Source: Heyndrickxia vini (GTDB taxonomy: Bacteria; Bacillota; Bacilli; Bacillales; Bacillaceae_C). From it: a DNA stretch of 64,000 nucleotides. This document shows positions 34,160-45,758 of the stretch, piece by piece. The position numbers and the translations under genes are program-made. Where the stretch lies: the NCBI RefSeq assembly GCF_016772275.1, contig NZ_CP065425.1:2014653-2078652 (forward strand), written 5' to 3'. Numbering within the stretch: the stretch's first letter is position 1; each line of letters starts with the position of its first letter. Under the pieces are notes generated by a model. That model was given only the letters and a program-made list of their open reading frames with translations. It was not told where the DNA came from and made no database searches.

Positions 34160-35488
34160 CTATGCGTGGTTTACATTGCTCATTATCATTTCATTAATGG
34201 GAAGTATGATCTCGAAGGTGGTCCCAATCCCCAGTTGACTTGAAATATGGATTTTACCTTTATGGTTTTCAATTATTTTAAAACATGTAGTTAAACCAAG
34301 ACCGGTTCCTTTTTCTTTTGTAGTATAAAAGGGTTGTCCAATTTTAGTGAGTAGTTCCTCTGATATGCCACAACCGGTATCTTTAATGTAAAGAGAAACA
34401 AAATTATTAGATTGACATTGCACGATTTCAATTTTTCCATTATACCCAATGGATTCCATCGCATTCTTCAGAATATTTATTAAAACTTGTTTTAACTGGT
34501 TTTCATCTCCATATATCCATAACGGTTCAGCCGATTTATGATTATTTATTTCAACATTATCCATATTCGCTTTGGAGATAAGCAAAGCTACAACATAGTC
34601 TATTGTTTTCAAAATATCGAATGTTTGAAAGGAAACGGACTGTGGCTTGGATAGCATTAATAGCTCTCCCAGGACGAGTTCAATTCTTTCGATTTCAGAG
34701 AAAATTATTCTTATGTATTCCAGATCCAGTTCTTTTCTTTCCTTCAATAATTGCAAAAATCCTGAAATTGACGTCAAAGGGTTTCTAACTTCATGGGCGA
34801 TGGCAGCAGATAGCTGTGCTATAACACTTAATTTTTCCGATTGAATGGTCAGATCTTCATTAAGTTGAAGTAACTCCTGTTCTGAGAATTTCCGTTCAGT
34901 AATATCAGTAAGTGTTCCAACGGTAGATAACAAATTATTATGCACATCATAGTTATATTTCATATTTAGTTCTACCCACACAAAGCCACCGCTATTTTTC
35001 CGAAAACGTATTTCTTTTCTAATGCTCATATGCGAAGTGCCATTATTATTGTAAATATTGTCTGCAATGAATTGGTCTTCATGGTAAACAAACGATTGTA
35101 ATTGTACTCCGATACTTTCATCAAAAGTAAAGCCCGTAAGATTCTCCCATGTGGGATTTAACATAATGAAATTCCCACAATTATCCGTTTGATAAACAAC
35201 TTGATTTAAATTATTAAAAACATAATTGGTTTCATCTAATAACTTTTTATATTTTTCTTCACTGATTGTTAGATTTTTAAGAAGAAATTTTGAATGGTCA
35301 TAGTAGGATGCGATCCACCAAACAATAGCAGCTAAGATAATCGTATAAGACAGATCTAATAACATATTAAAATGGTAGTTGTAATAACCATAAAATATGG
35401 AGTTCCATAATGTAACAGCAAAAACAAAAAAAGTAGTAGCAACAATTCTTCCCGTAAACTTGCCGAACATAGCATCAACACCATTCAT
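34160..35488 (-). CDS. PAS-domain sensor histidine kinase of the sporulation type
   Basis: A 442-residue kinase: two N-terminal membrane helices (about 12-32 and 40-60), one PAS domain (about 85-205, ending GTLTDITERK), a dimerisation domain with the phosphorylated His in AHEVRNPLTSISGFLQLL near 233, and an ATPase domain (N box NILKNAMESI, G1 KDTGCGI, G2 GTGLGL). This H-box pattern is typical of the sporulation kinases that feed Spo0F. No response regulator gene is adjacent, so it is an orphan kinase. The start is weakly supported; an ATG six codons later is possible. Confidence 0.88.
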   Translation of the reverse strand: MNGVDAMFGKFTGRIVATTFFVFAVTLWNSIFYGYYNYHFNMLLDLSYTIILAAIVWWIASYYDHSKFLLKNLTISEEKYKKLLDETNYVFNNLNQVVYQTDNCGNFIMLNPTWENLTGFTFDESIGVQLQSFVYHEDQFIADNIYNNNGTSHMSIRKEIRFRKNSGGFVWVELNMKYNYDVHNNLLSTVGTLTDITERKFSEQELLQLNEDLTIQSEKLSVIAQLSAAIAHEVRNPLTSISGFLQLLKERKELDLEYIRIIFSEIERIELVLGELLMLSKPQSVSFQTFDILKTIDYVVALLISKANMDNVEINNHKSAEPLWIYGDENQLKQVLINILKNAMESIGYNGKIEIVQCQSNNFVSLYIKDTGCGISEELLTKIGQPFYTTKEKGTGLGLTTCFKIIENHKGKIHISSQLGIGTTFEIILPINEMIMSNVNHA

Positions 35489-35630
35489 TTAGAATATATC
35501 TAGCATAACCGAAAAGACCTAATTACGGAATAATAATTTACGGAATATTTAATCAATAAAAGGCTACTTTTGTCAATTATTCAATTTATATTTTCTTTTA
35601 CAATCAAGCAGAACGTATATTCTTAAAGTG

Positions 35631-35639
35631 TGATATAAT
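35631..35639 (+). promoter_or_regulatory. Extended -10 promoter of the TIR-like operon
   Basis: TG-A-TATAAT at 35631-35639 is a perfect -10 with the TGn extension; the -35 (GAACGT at 17 bases) is poor. It lies about 70 bases before the TIR-like start codon. Confidence 0.5.
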
Positions 35640-35711
35640 TATTGATAGATGGGGAAAATTATTACATTTCAAAATTTTAATTGATAAACTGAAAGTTTCA
35701 TAGGAGGAATT

Positions 35712-36728
35712 ATGGAAGAAAATAAACCAAGTGTTTTTATCGGCTCGTCCAGAGAAGCGATGGATTATGTAAACGCTGTTCAAAAGGCACTTGAATATCA
35801 TGCTGACGTTAATCCTTGGTATGCAGGCGTTTTTACACCTGGGAATTATACAATGGAAGATTTGGAAAATCAGTTAAACCGAAACGACTTTGCTATTTTT
35901 ATTTGTTCTCCGGATGATATAATTAATATACGTGGAACAACCTATTTAATTACAAGGGACAATACACTATTTGAGATGGGACTTTTTTGGGGAAGATTAA
36001 AAAGAGGAAGAGTTTTTTATTTAATCCCGAATACAGTACCAAAAAAAAGAGAAGATATAAATACCCAAAATTATCATCTTCTTACTGATTTAATTGGTGT
36101 TAATCCACTAACATATCAGGCACTATCAAAAAATTATGATTCAGCTGTTAGTGTATCATGTCATCATATTATAAATAAAATAAATGAGCTGAAATTTTTT
36201 AAGGATCCAGAAATGATTTTACAAGAAGTACAAAAAAGGCAAAGAGAAAGAGATGAAGTTGCTCTTTTTACCCTTAAATTAACGAAAGAACTCATAGAGA
36301 ATGATAAATCAATGGTTTATGAATACCTATCTGATGCACTTAGAAGTGTTTACGCTATCCATTCATTATTTAAAATGGATGGAGTGGGAGTTTGGAAAAA
36401 AGAGGGTACAGATGGGTTAAAGCACGTTGCCGGAAAAGCAGGAGATGTAAATTTTTATCCTTTTAATGCAAATGATGATAAGGGAGAAAATGCTGCAGAC
36501 AGAATACTAGTGATTGACAGCTTATTGAAAGGAGAAGAATTGGTTCTTCTAACAAAAGATCACTTGTTTAAAACATATCTGATATGCTATCCTATTGGTA
36601 ACGAATTAGTAATAACAGTTACCGTTTCAGGACCAGAAGCACTAACTGATGAACAAATTGATTCCCAATTCCTTGCAAACTATGATTTGATTAAAACAAT
36701 AAATTACCTATTTGGAGGTGCTTCGTAA
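35712..36728 (+). CDS. TIR-like nucleotide-binding protein with C-terminal sensor-like domain
   Basis: A 338-residue protein. Residues 1-160 match the bacterial TIR-like family (PF10137 type): SVFIGSSREAMDYVNAVQ, then VNPWYAGVFTPGNYTMEDL, DFAIFICSPDD and RDNTLFEMGLFWGRL, with the likely catalytic Glu at residue 88. A charged helix (190-215) leads to a C-terminal domain (about 220-335) that looks like a GAF-type ligand sensor. Such TIR proteins usually cleave NAD in antiphage or cell-death systems. ATG behind AGGAGGAATT. It is coupled by TAATG to a 59-residue gene. NADase activity is inferred. Confidence 0.8.
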   Translation: MEENKPSVFIGSSREAMDYVNAVQKALEYHADVNPWYAGVFTPGNYTMEDLENQLNRNDFAIFICSPDDIINIRGTTYLITRDNTLFEMGLFWGRLKRGRVFYLIPNTVPKKREDINTQNYHLLTDLIGVNPLTYQALSKNYDSAVSVSCHHIINKINELKFFKDPEMILQEVQKRQRERDEVALFTLKLTKELIENDKSMVYEYLSDALRSVYAIHSLFKMDGVGVWKKEGTDGLKHVAGKAGDVNFYPFNANDDKGENAADRILVIDSLLKGEELVLLTKDHLFKTYLICYPIGNELVITVTVSGPEALTDEQIDSQFLANYDLIKTINYLFGGAS

Positions 36729-36907
36729 TGACAAGAATTATTAATCCAGCTGATCAAGGGAAAATTTTCGATAAGGATTTGTATAAACTCGGAAAGCCAG
36801 TTGTTGGTATTAAAGCAGTTGCACCCGTGAAAGGTAAAGAACAAGTTGGATCAGTTGTATATAAACGGAAAGCAAAATACGGAGACCTTTTTGAAAATCA
36901 CGCGTAA
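36728..36907 (+). CDS. 59-residue partner of the TIR-like gene
   Basis: Begins at the ATG within the TAATG shared with the stop codon of the TIR-like gene; the last codons there (TTTGGAGGTGCT) supply its ribosome binding site, so translation is tightly coupled. The product MTRIINPADQGKIFDKDLYK... is basic, with a short predicted strand core (KPVVGIKAVAPVKGKEQVG) and the end YGDLFENHA. I do not recognise it. A terminator follows, making a two-gene operon. It could restrain, localise or activate the TIR-like protein. Confidence 0.7.
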   Translation: MTRIINPADQGKIFDKDLYKLGKPVVGIKAVAPVKGKEQVGSVVYKRKAKYGDLFENHA

Positions 36908-36946
36908 ATATATTTAAACTTATAATATCATTAACTAACTTATTGA

Positions 36947-36978
36947 ATGATTCCTGTTTGAACAGGGGTCATTTTTTA
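36947..36978 (+). terminator. Terminator of the TIR-like operon
   Basis: ATGATTCCTGTT (36947-36958) with AACAGGGGTCAT (36961-36972), including G-U pairs, followed by six T's. Confidence 0.75.
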
Positions 36979-37010
36979 ATGCGATAAAATGAGTAAAGGT
37001 AACGATCGAT

Positions 37011-37216
<206 letters not shown>

Positions 37217-37243
37217 GATAATTAATCGAAATGCAGCTTTGCT

Positions 37244-37702
37244 TTACATAACACTTTTATTTATGGAGTTTTTATTATATGTTTTATCAACAATTTTAGG
37301 ATTAATTTTCTGCAGTTCGTTAATAAATTTAATTTGATTTTTTGGCGATATGATAATTGTGTGCCATTTGTTATAGTGAATTTCTATTCGATCCATTGAT
37401 AATGCCGGGCTTGTGATAATGTTTTTTGTGCTTTCAATTGCTTTAATTTCATTTATGCTGATTAGTGCGTATTTAAATGGTCCAGCGATAATTTTCAGGT
37501 CACCATTATTAATTTCATAGTATGTATTTATCCATAACCAAATAACAAAAACGAGCGAAATACTTACAATGATTAATCCGAAAAGTGAATCTGAATTATC
37601 GATTCCATTCATTAATAAAATGACAATTGTTCCAAATAAACCCATTAATAAACTCCAAGTAATAATAGTAATGATAGGCCCTTTTTTAGAATAATAACGC
37701 AT
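37244..37702 (-). CDS. Membrane protein with bacterial PH-like domain
   Basis: A 152-residue protein with two N-terminal membrane helices (about 10-32 and 42-62) and a soluble domain: YYEINNGDLKIIAGPFKYALISINEIKAIESTKN, SMDRIEIHYNKWHTIIISPKNQIKFINEL. This is the bacterial PH (DUF1200-like) pattern. Role unknown. The start is behind a weak GAGGGGT site on the minus strand. Confidence 0.75.
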   Translation of the reverse strand: MRYYSKKGPIITIITWSLLMGLFGTIVILLMNGIDNSDSLFGLIIVSISLVFVIWLWINTYYEINNGDLKIIAGPFKYALISINEIKAIESTKNIITSPALSMDRIEIHYNKWHTIIISPKNQIKFINELQKINPKIVDKTYNKNSINKSVM

Positions 37703-37796
37703 ACCCCTCTAATCCCCCACTTTTTATATCTACTATTGAATATACGAATTAAATTCATTATAGTTTCAAAATAATTTACATTTATTAAAAATCAAA

Positions 37797-37822
37797 AAAA
37801 ACACAGGAATTCACCTGTGTTA
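37797..37822 (-). terminator. Terminator at the end of the Stay-Green-like gene
   Basis: AACACAGG AATTC ACCTGTGTT; on the minus strand it is followed by eight T's. The gene's stop codon touches the stem. Confidence 0.8.
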
Positions 37823-38287
37823 AATACTTACCGATTCTTTCTTTAAATATTTTCTTGCTGTACCCATATATAGTGTTTGATAGATTTCGGGATATTTTGT
37901 TTTAATTTCAACGTGTATCGGTGCATCCAATAGTAAAGGATGATAAAGGATGAATCGCTTGTCTGCTTCAATAATTTGTGCGATGAGATGAGGCAATTCT
38001 TTTTGATAAATCATGTAACGAACTTGATCTAGTTTGTCGTTATAACTTTCAGGATTGATATTTATTCTTCCTAAAAGGATATATTCCCCCATTTTTGTGG
38101 TCCATTCTGCTTGAATTACGTCAAAATGATCACTTGATAACTTCATAAATGGAAATTGTGTACCGATTGACAATAACCACCCACCAGTAGCTTCAGAATG
38201 TGTTAATGTGTATTTTCTACCTTGTAAGGGATTTAAATCTGTTGCTGGTGGAATGATATTTTTTGATAATTTGTCTAACTGATCCAT
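37820..38287 (-). CDS. Stay-Green (SGR) family protein
   Basis: A 155-residue protein matching the Stay-Green pattern known from plants: PPATDLNPLQGRKYTLTHSEATG, AEWTTKMGEYILLG, VRYMIYQKELPHLIAQII, PLLLDAPIHVEI and YPEIYQTLYMGTARKYL. Plant SGR removes magnesium from chlorophyll; homologues exist in non-photosynthetic bacteria, where the natural substrate is unknown. Start ATG 38287 is preferred over the one nine bases earlier because the GAGGGG site would touch the earlier one. Monocistronic. Confidence 0.72.
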   Translation of the reverse strand: MDQLDKLSKNIIPPATDLNPLQGRKYTLTHSEATGGWLLSIGTQFPFMKLSSDHFDVIQAEWTTKMGEYILLGRININPESYNDKLDQVRYMIYQKELPHLIAQIIEADKRFILYHPLLLDAPIHVEIKTKYPEIYQTLYMGTARKYLKKESVSI

Positions 38288-38351
38288 GATAAGCATCCCC
38301 TCTTTATCTTATCTATGCATACCCTATTGTATGATACTTGCCTATAAAAGG

Positions 38352-39110
38352 TTACCAATCTTTCCATTTTGTTTGTATTAGCTTCCATTTTCCATTTTCA
38401 AAGTACCAAACAGATATAATGGTTCCTAACGCGTCTGCATGGTAAGCTCCACTCACCCGACGATAAGATATTAACCCAAATCCTTCTTTTTCTTTGACTT
38501 TTACAATTTTATACATGGCAACTGGGTCAATCATTAATTCTGTAGGTTCGTTTAACATCCCATTTTCTTGAAATAATCCTAAACGAATATAATCTTTTTT
38601 GCGACCGGATAAATTGAAATTCTTCGTAAAATTAATATTTGGAATTGTGAGGTGTGCTTTGTAATAATTTTCAAAGTGTCCCTGAACATTTAATGGAGGT
38701 GGCATTGGGATATCAATCATTTTACTATCTTTTAAAGTTGTTAAACGGTAATTATATATCCCTCCACTTCCGCCTGTACCACTAGACTCTAATAAATCTA
38801 ATACATTATCATGATTAAGATCTGCAAATTCAATTTTTGGCTTATATCCTGGCTCATACTCAATTCGAAATTTTTTATTGTTGGATGAAGTTATTTCTGT
38901 CCAAATTTTCTTCATGTACATACTACTGACATCTACTTGAATCCCTTTTAAGATAATTTTGTCTGGTTTTCTGTCACCAGTGACATCAACTTTATATTCA
39001 TGTATTATCTTTTCATTAGTTTTAGCTGACTCTCCGGCGTATGATATAGCAACTGTACTAAGCGACATAAAGAAAAACGCAAATATAGCAAGTACGTATT
39101 CTTTTTTCAT
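38352..39110 (-). CDS. Secreted VCBS/FG-GAP-like protein
   Basis: A 252-residue exported protein with signal peptide MKKEYVLAIFAFFFMSLSTV (cleavage after AISYA). The mature part holds a VDVTGDRKPDKIIL block and a FADLNHDNVLDLLESSGTGGSGG block, both resembling calcium-binding DxxxDxxxD repeats of FG-GAP proteins, and ends in a strand-rich domain (GTIISVWYFENGKWKLIQTKW). The start follows GGAGGTTCG; the longer in-frame extension is rejected. Function unknown. Confidence 0.7.
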   Translation of the reverse strand: MKKEYVLAIFAFFFMSLSTVAISYAGESAKTNEKIIHEYKVDVTGDRKPDKIILKGIQVDVSSMYMKKIWTEITSSNNKKFRIEYEPGYKPKIEFADLNHDNVLDLLESSGTGGSGGIYNYRLTTLKDSKMIDIPMPPPLNVQGHFENYYKAHLTIPNINFTKNFNLSGRKKDYIRLGLFQENGMLNEPTELMIDPVAMYKIVKVKEKEGFGLISYRRVSGAYHADALGTIISVWYFENGKWKLIQTKWKDW

Positions 39111-39190
39111 AGTCGAACCTCCTTCATTTCTTTTGCTCATTATTGTTACCAATTCTTTTTTTGTTATGTAAAAATAACCAATTTGGGAAA

Positions 39191-39233
39191 ATAAAAAGCA
39201 TTTGTCCAAGTATTATGAACAAATGCTTTTTAT
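39191..39233. terminator. Terminator downstream of parC
   Basis: A perfect 15-base-pair stem ATAAAAAGCATTTGT / ACAAATGCTTTTTAT, just after the parC stop codon, with T-runs on both strands. Confidence 0.88.
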
Positions 39234-39236
39234 ACT

Positions 39237-41671
39237 TTATTCTTCTGTTGTATTGGTCTTTTCTTTCCAGATTTCTTTAACTATACCATTTTCACTTTCA
39301 TCAATTACGAATGAACCATTTGTATATCGGTCATTATAACGCAAAGTCTCAATTGAAATCGATTCGATTACTTCTTTTTCTGTTTGAAGCCAAATACTAT
39401 CTTTTTCTTTAACAACCTCTATACCGATAATTCGATGCGGATTATTTTTCAATTCTCGAAGCATCACAACACCACGTTTTGCCCGGGTTGCTTTTTCAAA
39501 CTCACTTAATTTCATTTTTTTTACAGCACCACGTTGGGTTGCAATAAAAATGGCTTCTTCTTTGGTGTTTTCTATTATTTTCCCAGAAGTGACGTAATCT
39601 CCATCTTTTAAGTTTATCCCTTTTACTCCTGCCGCACGAGCACCAACAATATTTACTTCTTCTTCGTCAAACCATAGACCATACCCTAAGTAAGTTCCAA
39701 TAAATACATCTTTAGAGCCATCGGTTAGATGCACATCAACAACTTCATCGTCGCCCTTTAAATTAATAGCGACAAGGGGTTTAGAATACCTTTGGGCATT
39801 ATATTGAATTAATTCCGTCTTTTTGGCCATTCCGTTTCTTGTAATAAATAATAAATAGTTCGTGGTATTAAAGTCTTTAATTTCAATTACTTTAACAATT
39901 CGTTCGTCTTTTTCAATTGGAATAATATTTGTAATGTGTTGTCCAAGATCTTTCCAACGAATATCTGGAAGTTCATGAACAGGACAATATAAGTAATTAC
40001 CTTTGTTAGTAAATAGAAGAACAACACTTGTCGTATTAATTTCTTCTTGAAATAATACTCTATCTGTCTCTTTTATTGCAAGATCTTGTCCATTAGATGC
40101 CGAGTATGATCTCATACTCGTTCTTTTAACATATCCATCCTTCGTTACTGTTACCATAACGTCTTCATTAGGAATCATAACCTCTAGGTTAATTTTAATT
40201 TCCTCAATTTTTTCTTCAATAAGGGCCCTTCGATCATTTACATATTTCTTTTTAATTTCTTTGAGTTCCTTTTTGATGACGTTTAATAAATTTCTTTCGC
40301 TATCTAGAATGGATGTAAGTTCTTCTATTTTTTGCTTAAGCTCTTTTGATTCCTTTTGTAATGCGGTAATATCCGTATTGGTTAAACGATATAGTTGCAA
40401 AGATACGATTGCTTCGGATTGGGCTTCAGTAAACTGGAATTGCTCAATCAAATTATCCTTGGCATTGCGTTTATCTTTCGATGCGCGAATCGTTGAAATG
40501 ACTTCATCTAATATTGATAAAGCTTTCATCAATCCTTCTACAATATGCTGCCGTTCTTTTGCCTTATGTAAATCGTATTTTGTACGATTGGTTACGACTT
40601 CTTTTTGATGGCCAATATAAGCATCCAGTAACTCTTTCAACCCCATAAGTTTTGGTCTGCGATTAGCAATTGCCACCATGTTGAAATTGTATGTTATTTG
40701 CAAATCTGTATTTTTAAATAAATAATTCAGGACTCCATCTGCATGGGCATCCTTTTTTAATTCAATGACTATACGAAGACCAGTACGGTCGGTTTCATCA
40801 CGTACTTCGGAAATCCCTTCTACTTTTCGATCTAATCGTAATTCATCAATTTTCTTTACCATATTCGCTTTGTTTACTTCATATGGAATTTCAGTTACAA
40901 TGATTTGCTCGCGCCCGCCTCGTACGGATTCAATTTCTGTCTTACCACGGACTACTATTTTTCCTTTACCGGTTTCATAAGCCTTTCTTATTCCATCAAT
41001 CCCTTGAATAATTCCACCAGTTGGAAAATCAGGTCCTTTAATGACTTTCATTAAATCATCAATAGAACAATCCGGTTTTTCAATACGCATAATCGTACCA
41101 TCTATCACTTCACCTAAATGATGGGGTGGAATATCGGTTGCATAACCTGCAGATATTCCAGTTGAACCATTAACCAAAAGATTAGGAAATCTTGCCGGTA
41201 ACACAGTCGGCTCCTTTGATGTATCATCAAAGTTTGGTATAAAATCGACTGTATCCTTATCAATATCATTTAATAACTCTGAAGCTATTGCCGATAATCT
41301 TGCTTCAGTATAACGCATAGCAGCAGGAGGGTCCCCATCAATACTTCCATTATTGCCATGCATTTCAATTAAACCGTTTCTTACTTTCCAATCTTGACTC
41401 ATGCGAACCATGGCTTCATATACTGAAGAATCACCATGTGGATGATAATTACCGATTACATTACCAACCGTTTTTGCCGATTTTCGGAAGCCTTTTTCAT
41501 TTGTGTTTCCTTCAACATGCATCGCATATAAAATGCGGCGTTGCACAGGCTTTAAACCGTCACGGGCATCCGGTAACGCGCGATCTTGAATAATATATTT
41601 ACTATACCGTCCAAAACGATCACCTAATACTTCTTCAAGGGGCAGATCTTGAAATTTTTCAACATTAGTCA

Positions 41672-41672
<1 letters not shown>
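39237..41672 (-). CDS. parC: DNA topoisomerase IV subunit A
   Basis: An 811-residue type IIA topoisomerase subunit that breaks and rejoins DNA to unlink daughter chromosomes. The N-terminal core has [22 protein letters not shown] and [19 protein letters not shown]; the catalytic Tyr lies in [11 protein letters not shown]. The quinolone-region residues read GDSSVYE, the sensitive-type Ser/Glu pair. The C-terminal beta-pinwheel follows. The start overlaps parE by one base (TGATG), so the two subunits are made together. Confidence 0.96.
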
Positions 41673-43678
<2,006 letters not shown>

Positions 43679-43838
43679 CTATCTACTTTCCTCATTACTT
43701 TCTACAAAGCAAACAATTGTTCGTATATCATTATAGCATTTTCCGGACAAACGTCTAACAACTATTTTAGCGATAAATTAATATTTAGCAAATTTCTTTT
43801 AAAAATGTCTGGGCTAAACTAAAAATAGGTAATAAAAA

Positions 43839-43870
43839 ACAAAGCAAGCGTTAAAACTACACGCTTGCTG
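43839..43870 (-). terminator. Terminator after the CoA-binding protein gene
   Basis: AGCAAGCG (43843-43850) with CGCTTGCT (43862-43869); on the minus strand followed by TTTGTTTTTTATT. Confidence 0.85.
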
Positions 43871-43882
43871 CTAACGAAAAGT

Positions 43883-44296
43883 CTATTTGGTTAGTGCATG
43901 CTCTACTTTAATACAACGATCCATTATTACCGTTTTGCCTTTGTCCTTTAATAATTGATAGGCTTCCTCATTTTCTACACCAAGCTGTGCCCAAAATACA
44001 TCCGCATCAATCTCTAGAAACTCTTTTGCAAGCTCAGGCAAGTATTCAGATCGCCTAAAAATATCAACAATATCGATGTGACCCGTAATTTCCTTAAGTG
44101 TAGAGACAGCTTTAACCCCTAAAACCTCGTCTACGGTTGGATTCACTGGGATAATTTCATACCCGGCTTTTTGCATTGCTTCTGAAACCATATACGATGT
44201 ACGCTCCGGATTATTACTTAGACCTACAACTGCGATTCGCTTCGCTTTTTTAAGGATTTTTCCGATTTCTTCACGACTAGGATTATCAATAGACAT
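43883..44296 (-). CDS. yneT: CoA-binding domain protein (YneT-like)
   Basis: A 137-residue single-domain Rossmann protein of the YccU/YneT type: RIAVVGLSNNPERTSYMVSE near the N-terminus, IIPVNPTVDEVLG near 50, and VFWAQLGVENEEAY near 97. It resembles the CoA-binding half of succinyl-CoA synthetase but has no ligase part; its role is unknown. It sits upstream of parE/parC as in B. subtilis. Start behind AGGTCC with AGGAGG just before. Confidence 0.9.
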   Translation of the reverse strand: MSIDNPSREEIGKILKKAKRIAVVGLSNNPERTSYMVSEAMQKAGYEIIPVNPTVDEVLGVKAVSTLKEITGHIDIVDIFRRSEYLPELAKEFLEIDADVFWAQLGVENEEAYQLLKDKGKTVIMDRCIKVEHALTK

Positions 44297-44374
44297 TAAA
44301 GGACCTCCTATCTAAAATTCACCTTTTTCTATTACTTATCGTACTTCAATCTGTTAAGAACTGCAAATTAATCA

Positions 44375-45658
44375 TTAGATATTCCCATTTCGTTTCTTCC
44401 AAAGTAAAAATTGTTCGGTAAAAACTGCTGCAATGGTGCCTAGAATAAGACCATTATTAATTAAGGAAGCAATAACTACCGGTAAACCTTTCGTTGCCTC
44501 TGCTGGAAGAAACATTACCCCTACACCAATTAAAAAACCAATTCCCGCCGACATATAGGTTATTTTAAGATCGTCTGCCTTTTCAATTTCCGTTAAGGCG
44601 ATGCCAACCATTTTTGTAAAAATAACGAAAGTAACTGAATAACCTACAGGTGCTGGCAAAGCGGCCATAATGTTCATCAATGGAGGGAGAAGAGAAATCA
44701 CCGTAACAAACAAGCTTCCTAAAATGAACGGCTTTATCCCTTTTATTCCTGTCTGGCTCACAAAGCCTGCGGATCCGGAAATGGGTACTGAACCAATACT
44801 AGAGAAAACTCCGCCAGCAAGTTGATTAATTCCTGAAATAATGCCGGCTTGTTTAAATCGATTTACTTGTTTATGATCTTTTTTCAATACTTCCTCCATC
44901 ACACGTATTGATGCAATCATATTCGTTATGAGTAAAATAGTAATAAAAAAAGAAGTAACAATTACGCCAGAATCTAATTTAGGTAATCCGAATGATAAAA
45001 TATCCGGAAATGAAAACCAGTGCTGGCTTTTTAGCACACCTGGAGACAATCCAAAAATGATAAATAAAATCCATCCGATTAACATACCAAACATAATCGA
45101 AAATTGTTTAACCCATTGAATACGAACTTGTCCTAAGTAAAAGGTTAGAATAATGATAATAAAACATAATAATGCAGTAATTGGCTGAATTACATGAACT
45201 CCATCGGTTAGGCCGAGCATCCCTTTCATAAATGAGCCGCTTAATTGGAGAATCAGCAAAAACAAATAAATGAATGTAACTGTTGGTGTGAATAATTTTG
45301 CTAACTTTTGAATTAAACCGAGGGCGGATAAAATGATGAAAAATACACCACTAAGCATCATTCCACCTGACAATTCACGCAATGTTTCAATATTGGAAGT
45401 ATATAAGGTTCCAACGAAGCCAGCATAAATTGTGAATACTCCCCACCATAATCCAGCTGGACCTTCACTAATTGGTAAACGATGTCCGATAATCCCTTGC
45501 AATAAACCGGCAATTCCTAATACAAAAATGGTTCTTTCAACAAAAGCTGATGTTTCAATCGGATTTAGATGGTATAAATCGGCTATTGCGATTGGAGCGG
45601 CAATCGCCCCTGCAATCATAAAAGCCATCCATTGGATGGCAGAAATAGTTGTTTTCAC
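44375..45658 (-). CDS. Uracil/xanthine-type permease (NCS2 family)
   Basis: A 427-residue membrane protein with 12-14 helices. NCS2 features: an SEGPAGLWWG block near 63 and QLAGGVFSSIGSVPISGSAGFVSQTG near 272, which lies at the usual substrate-site loop. It imports a nucleobase with proton coupling; uracil, xanthine or another base cannot be told apart. Monocistronic, between yneT and the GH18 gene. No purine riboswitch fold is seen upstream. Confidence 0.82.
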   Translation of the reverse strand: MKTTISAIQWMAFMIAGAIAAPIAIADLYHLNPIETSAFVERTIFVLGIAGLLQGIIGHRLPISEGPAGLWWGVFTIYAGFVGTLYTSNIETLRELSGGMMLSGVFFIILSALGLIQKLAKLFTPTVTFIYLFLLILQLSGSFMKGMLGLTDGVHVIQPITALLCFIIIILTFYLGQVRIQWVKQFSIMFGMLIGWILFIIFGLSPGVLKSQHWFSFPDILSFGLPKLDSGVIVTSFFITILLITNMIASIRVMEEVLKKDHKQVNRFKQAGIISGINQLAGGVFSSIGSVPISGSAGFVSQTGIKGIKPFILGSLFVTVISLLPPLMNIMAALPAPVGYSVTFVIFTKMVGIALTEIEKADDLKITYMSAGIGFLIGVGVMFLPAEATKGLPVVIASLINNGLILGTIAAVFTEQFLLWKKRNGNI

Positions 45659-45758
45659 TTAAATAGACTCCTTACTGTATTAACTTTTTAACTTTCACTG
45701 AACATTGTGCCATTGTGTCTCAGTTAATTAGTCATTAGATAGTTAGAGGCACAACAAG

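Noticed and set aside
45659..45758. Purine riboswitch before the NCS2 permease
   Set aside because: I see no conserved three-way junction core or terminator between the start codon and the upstream gene.
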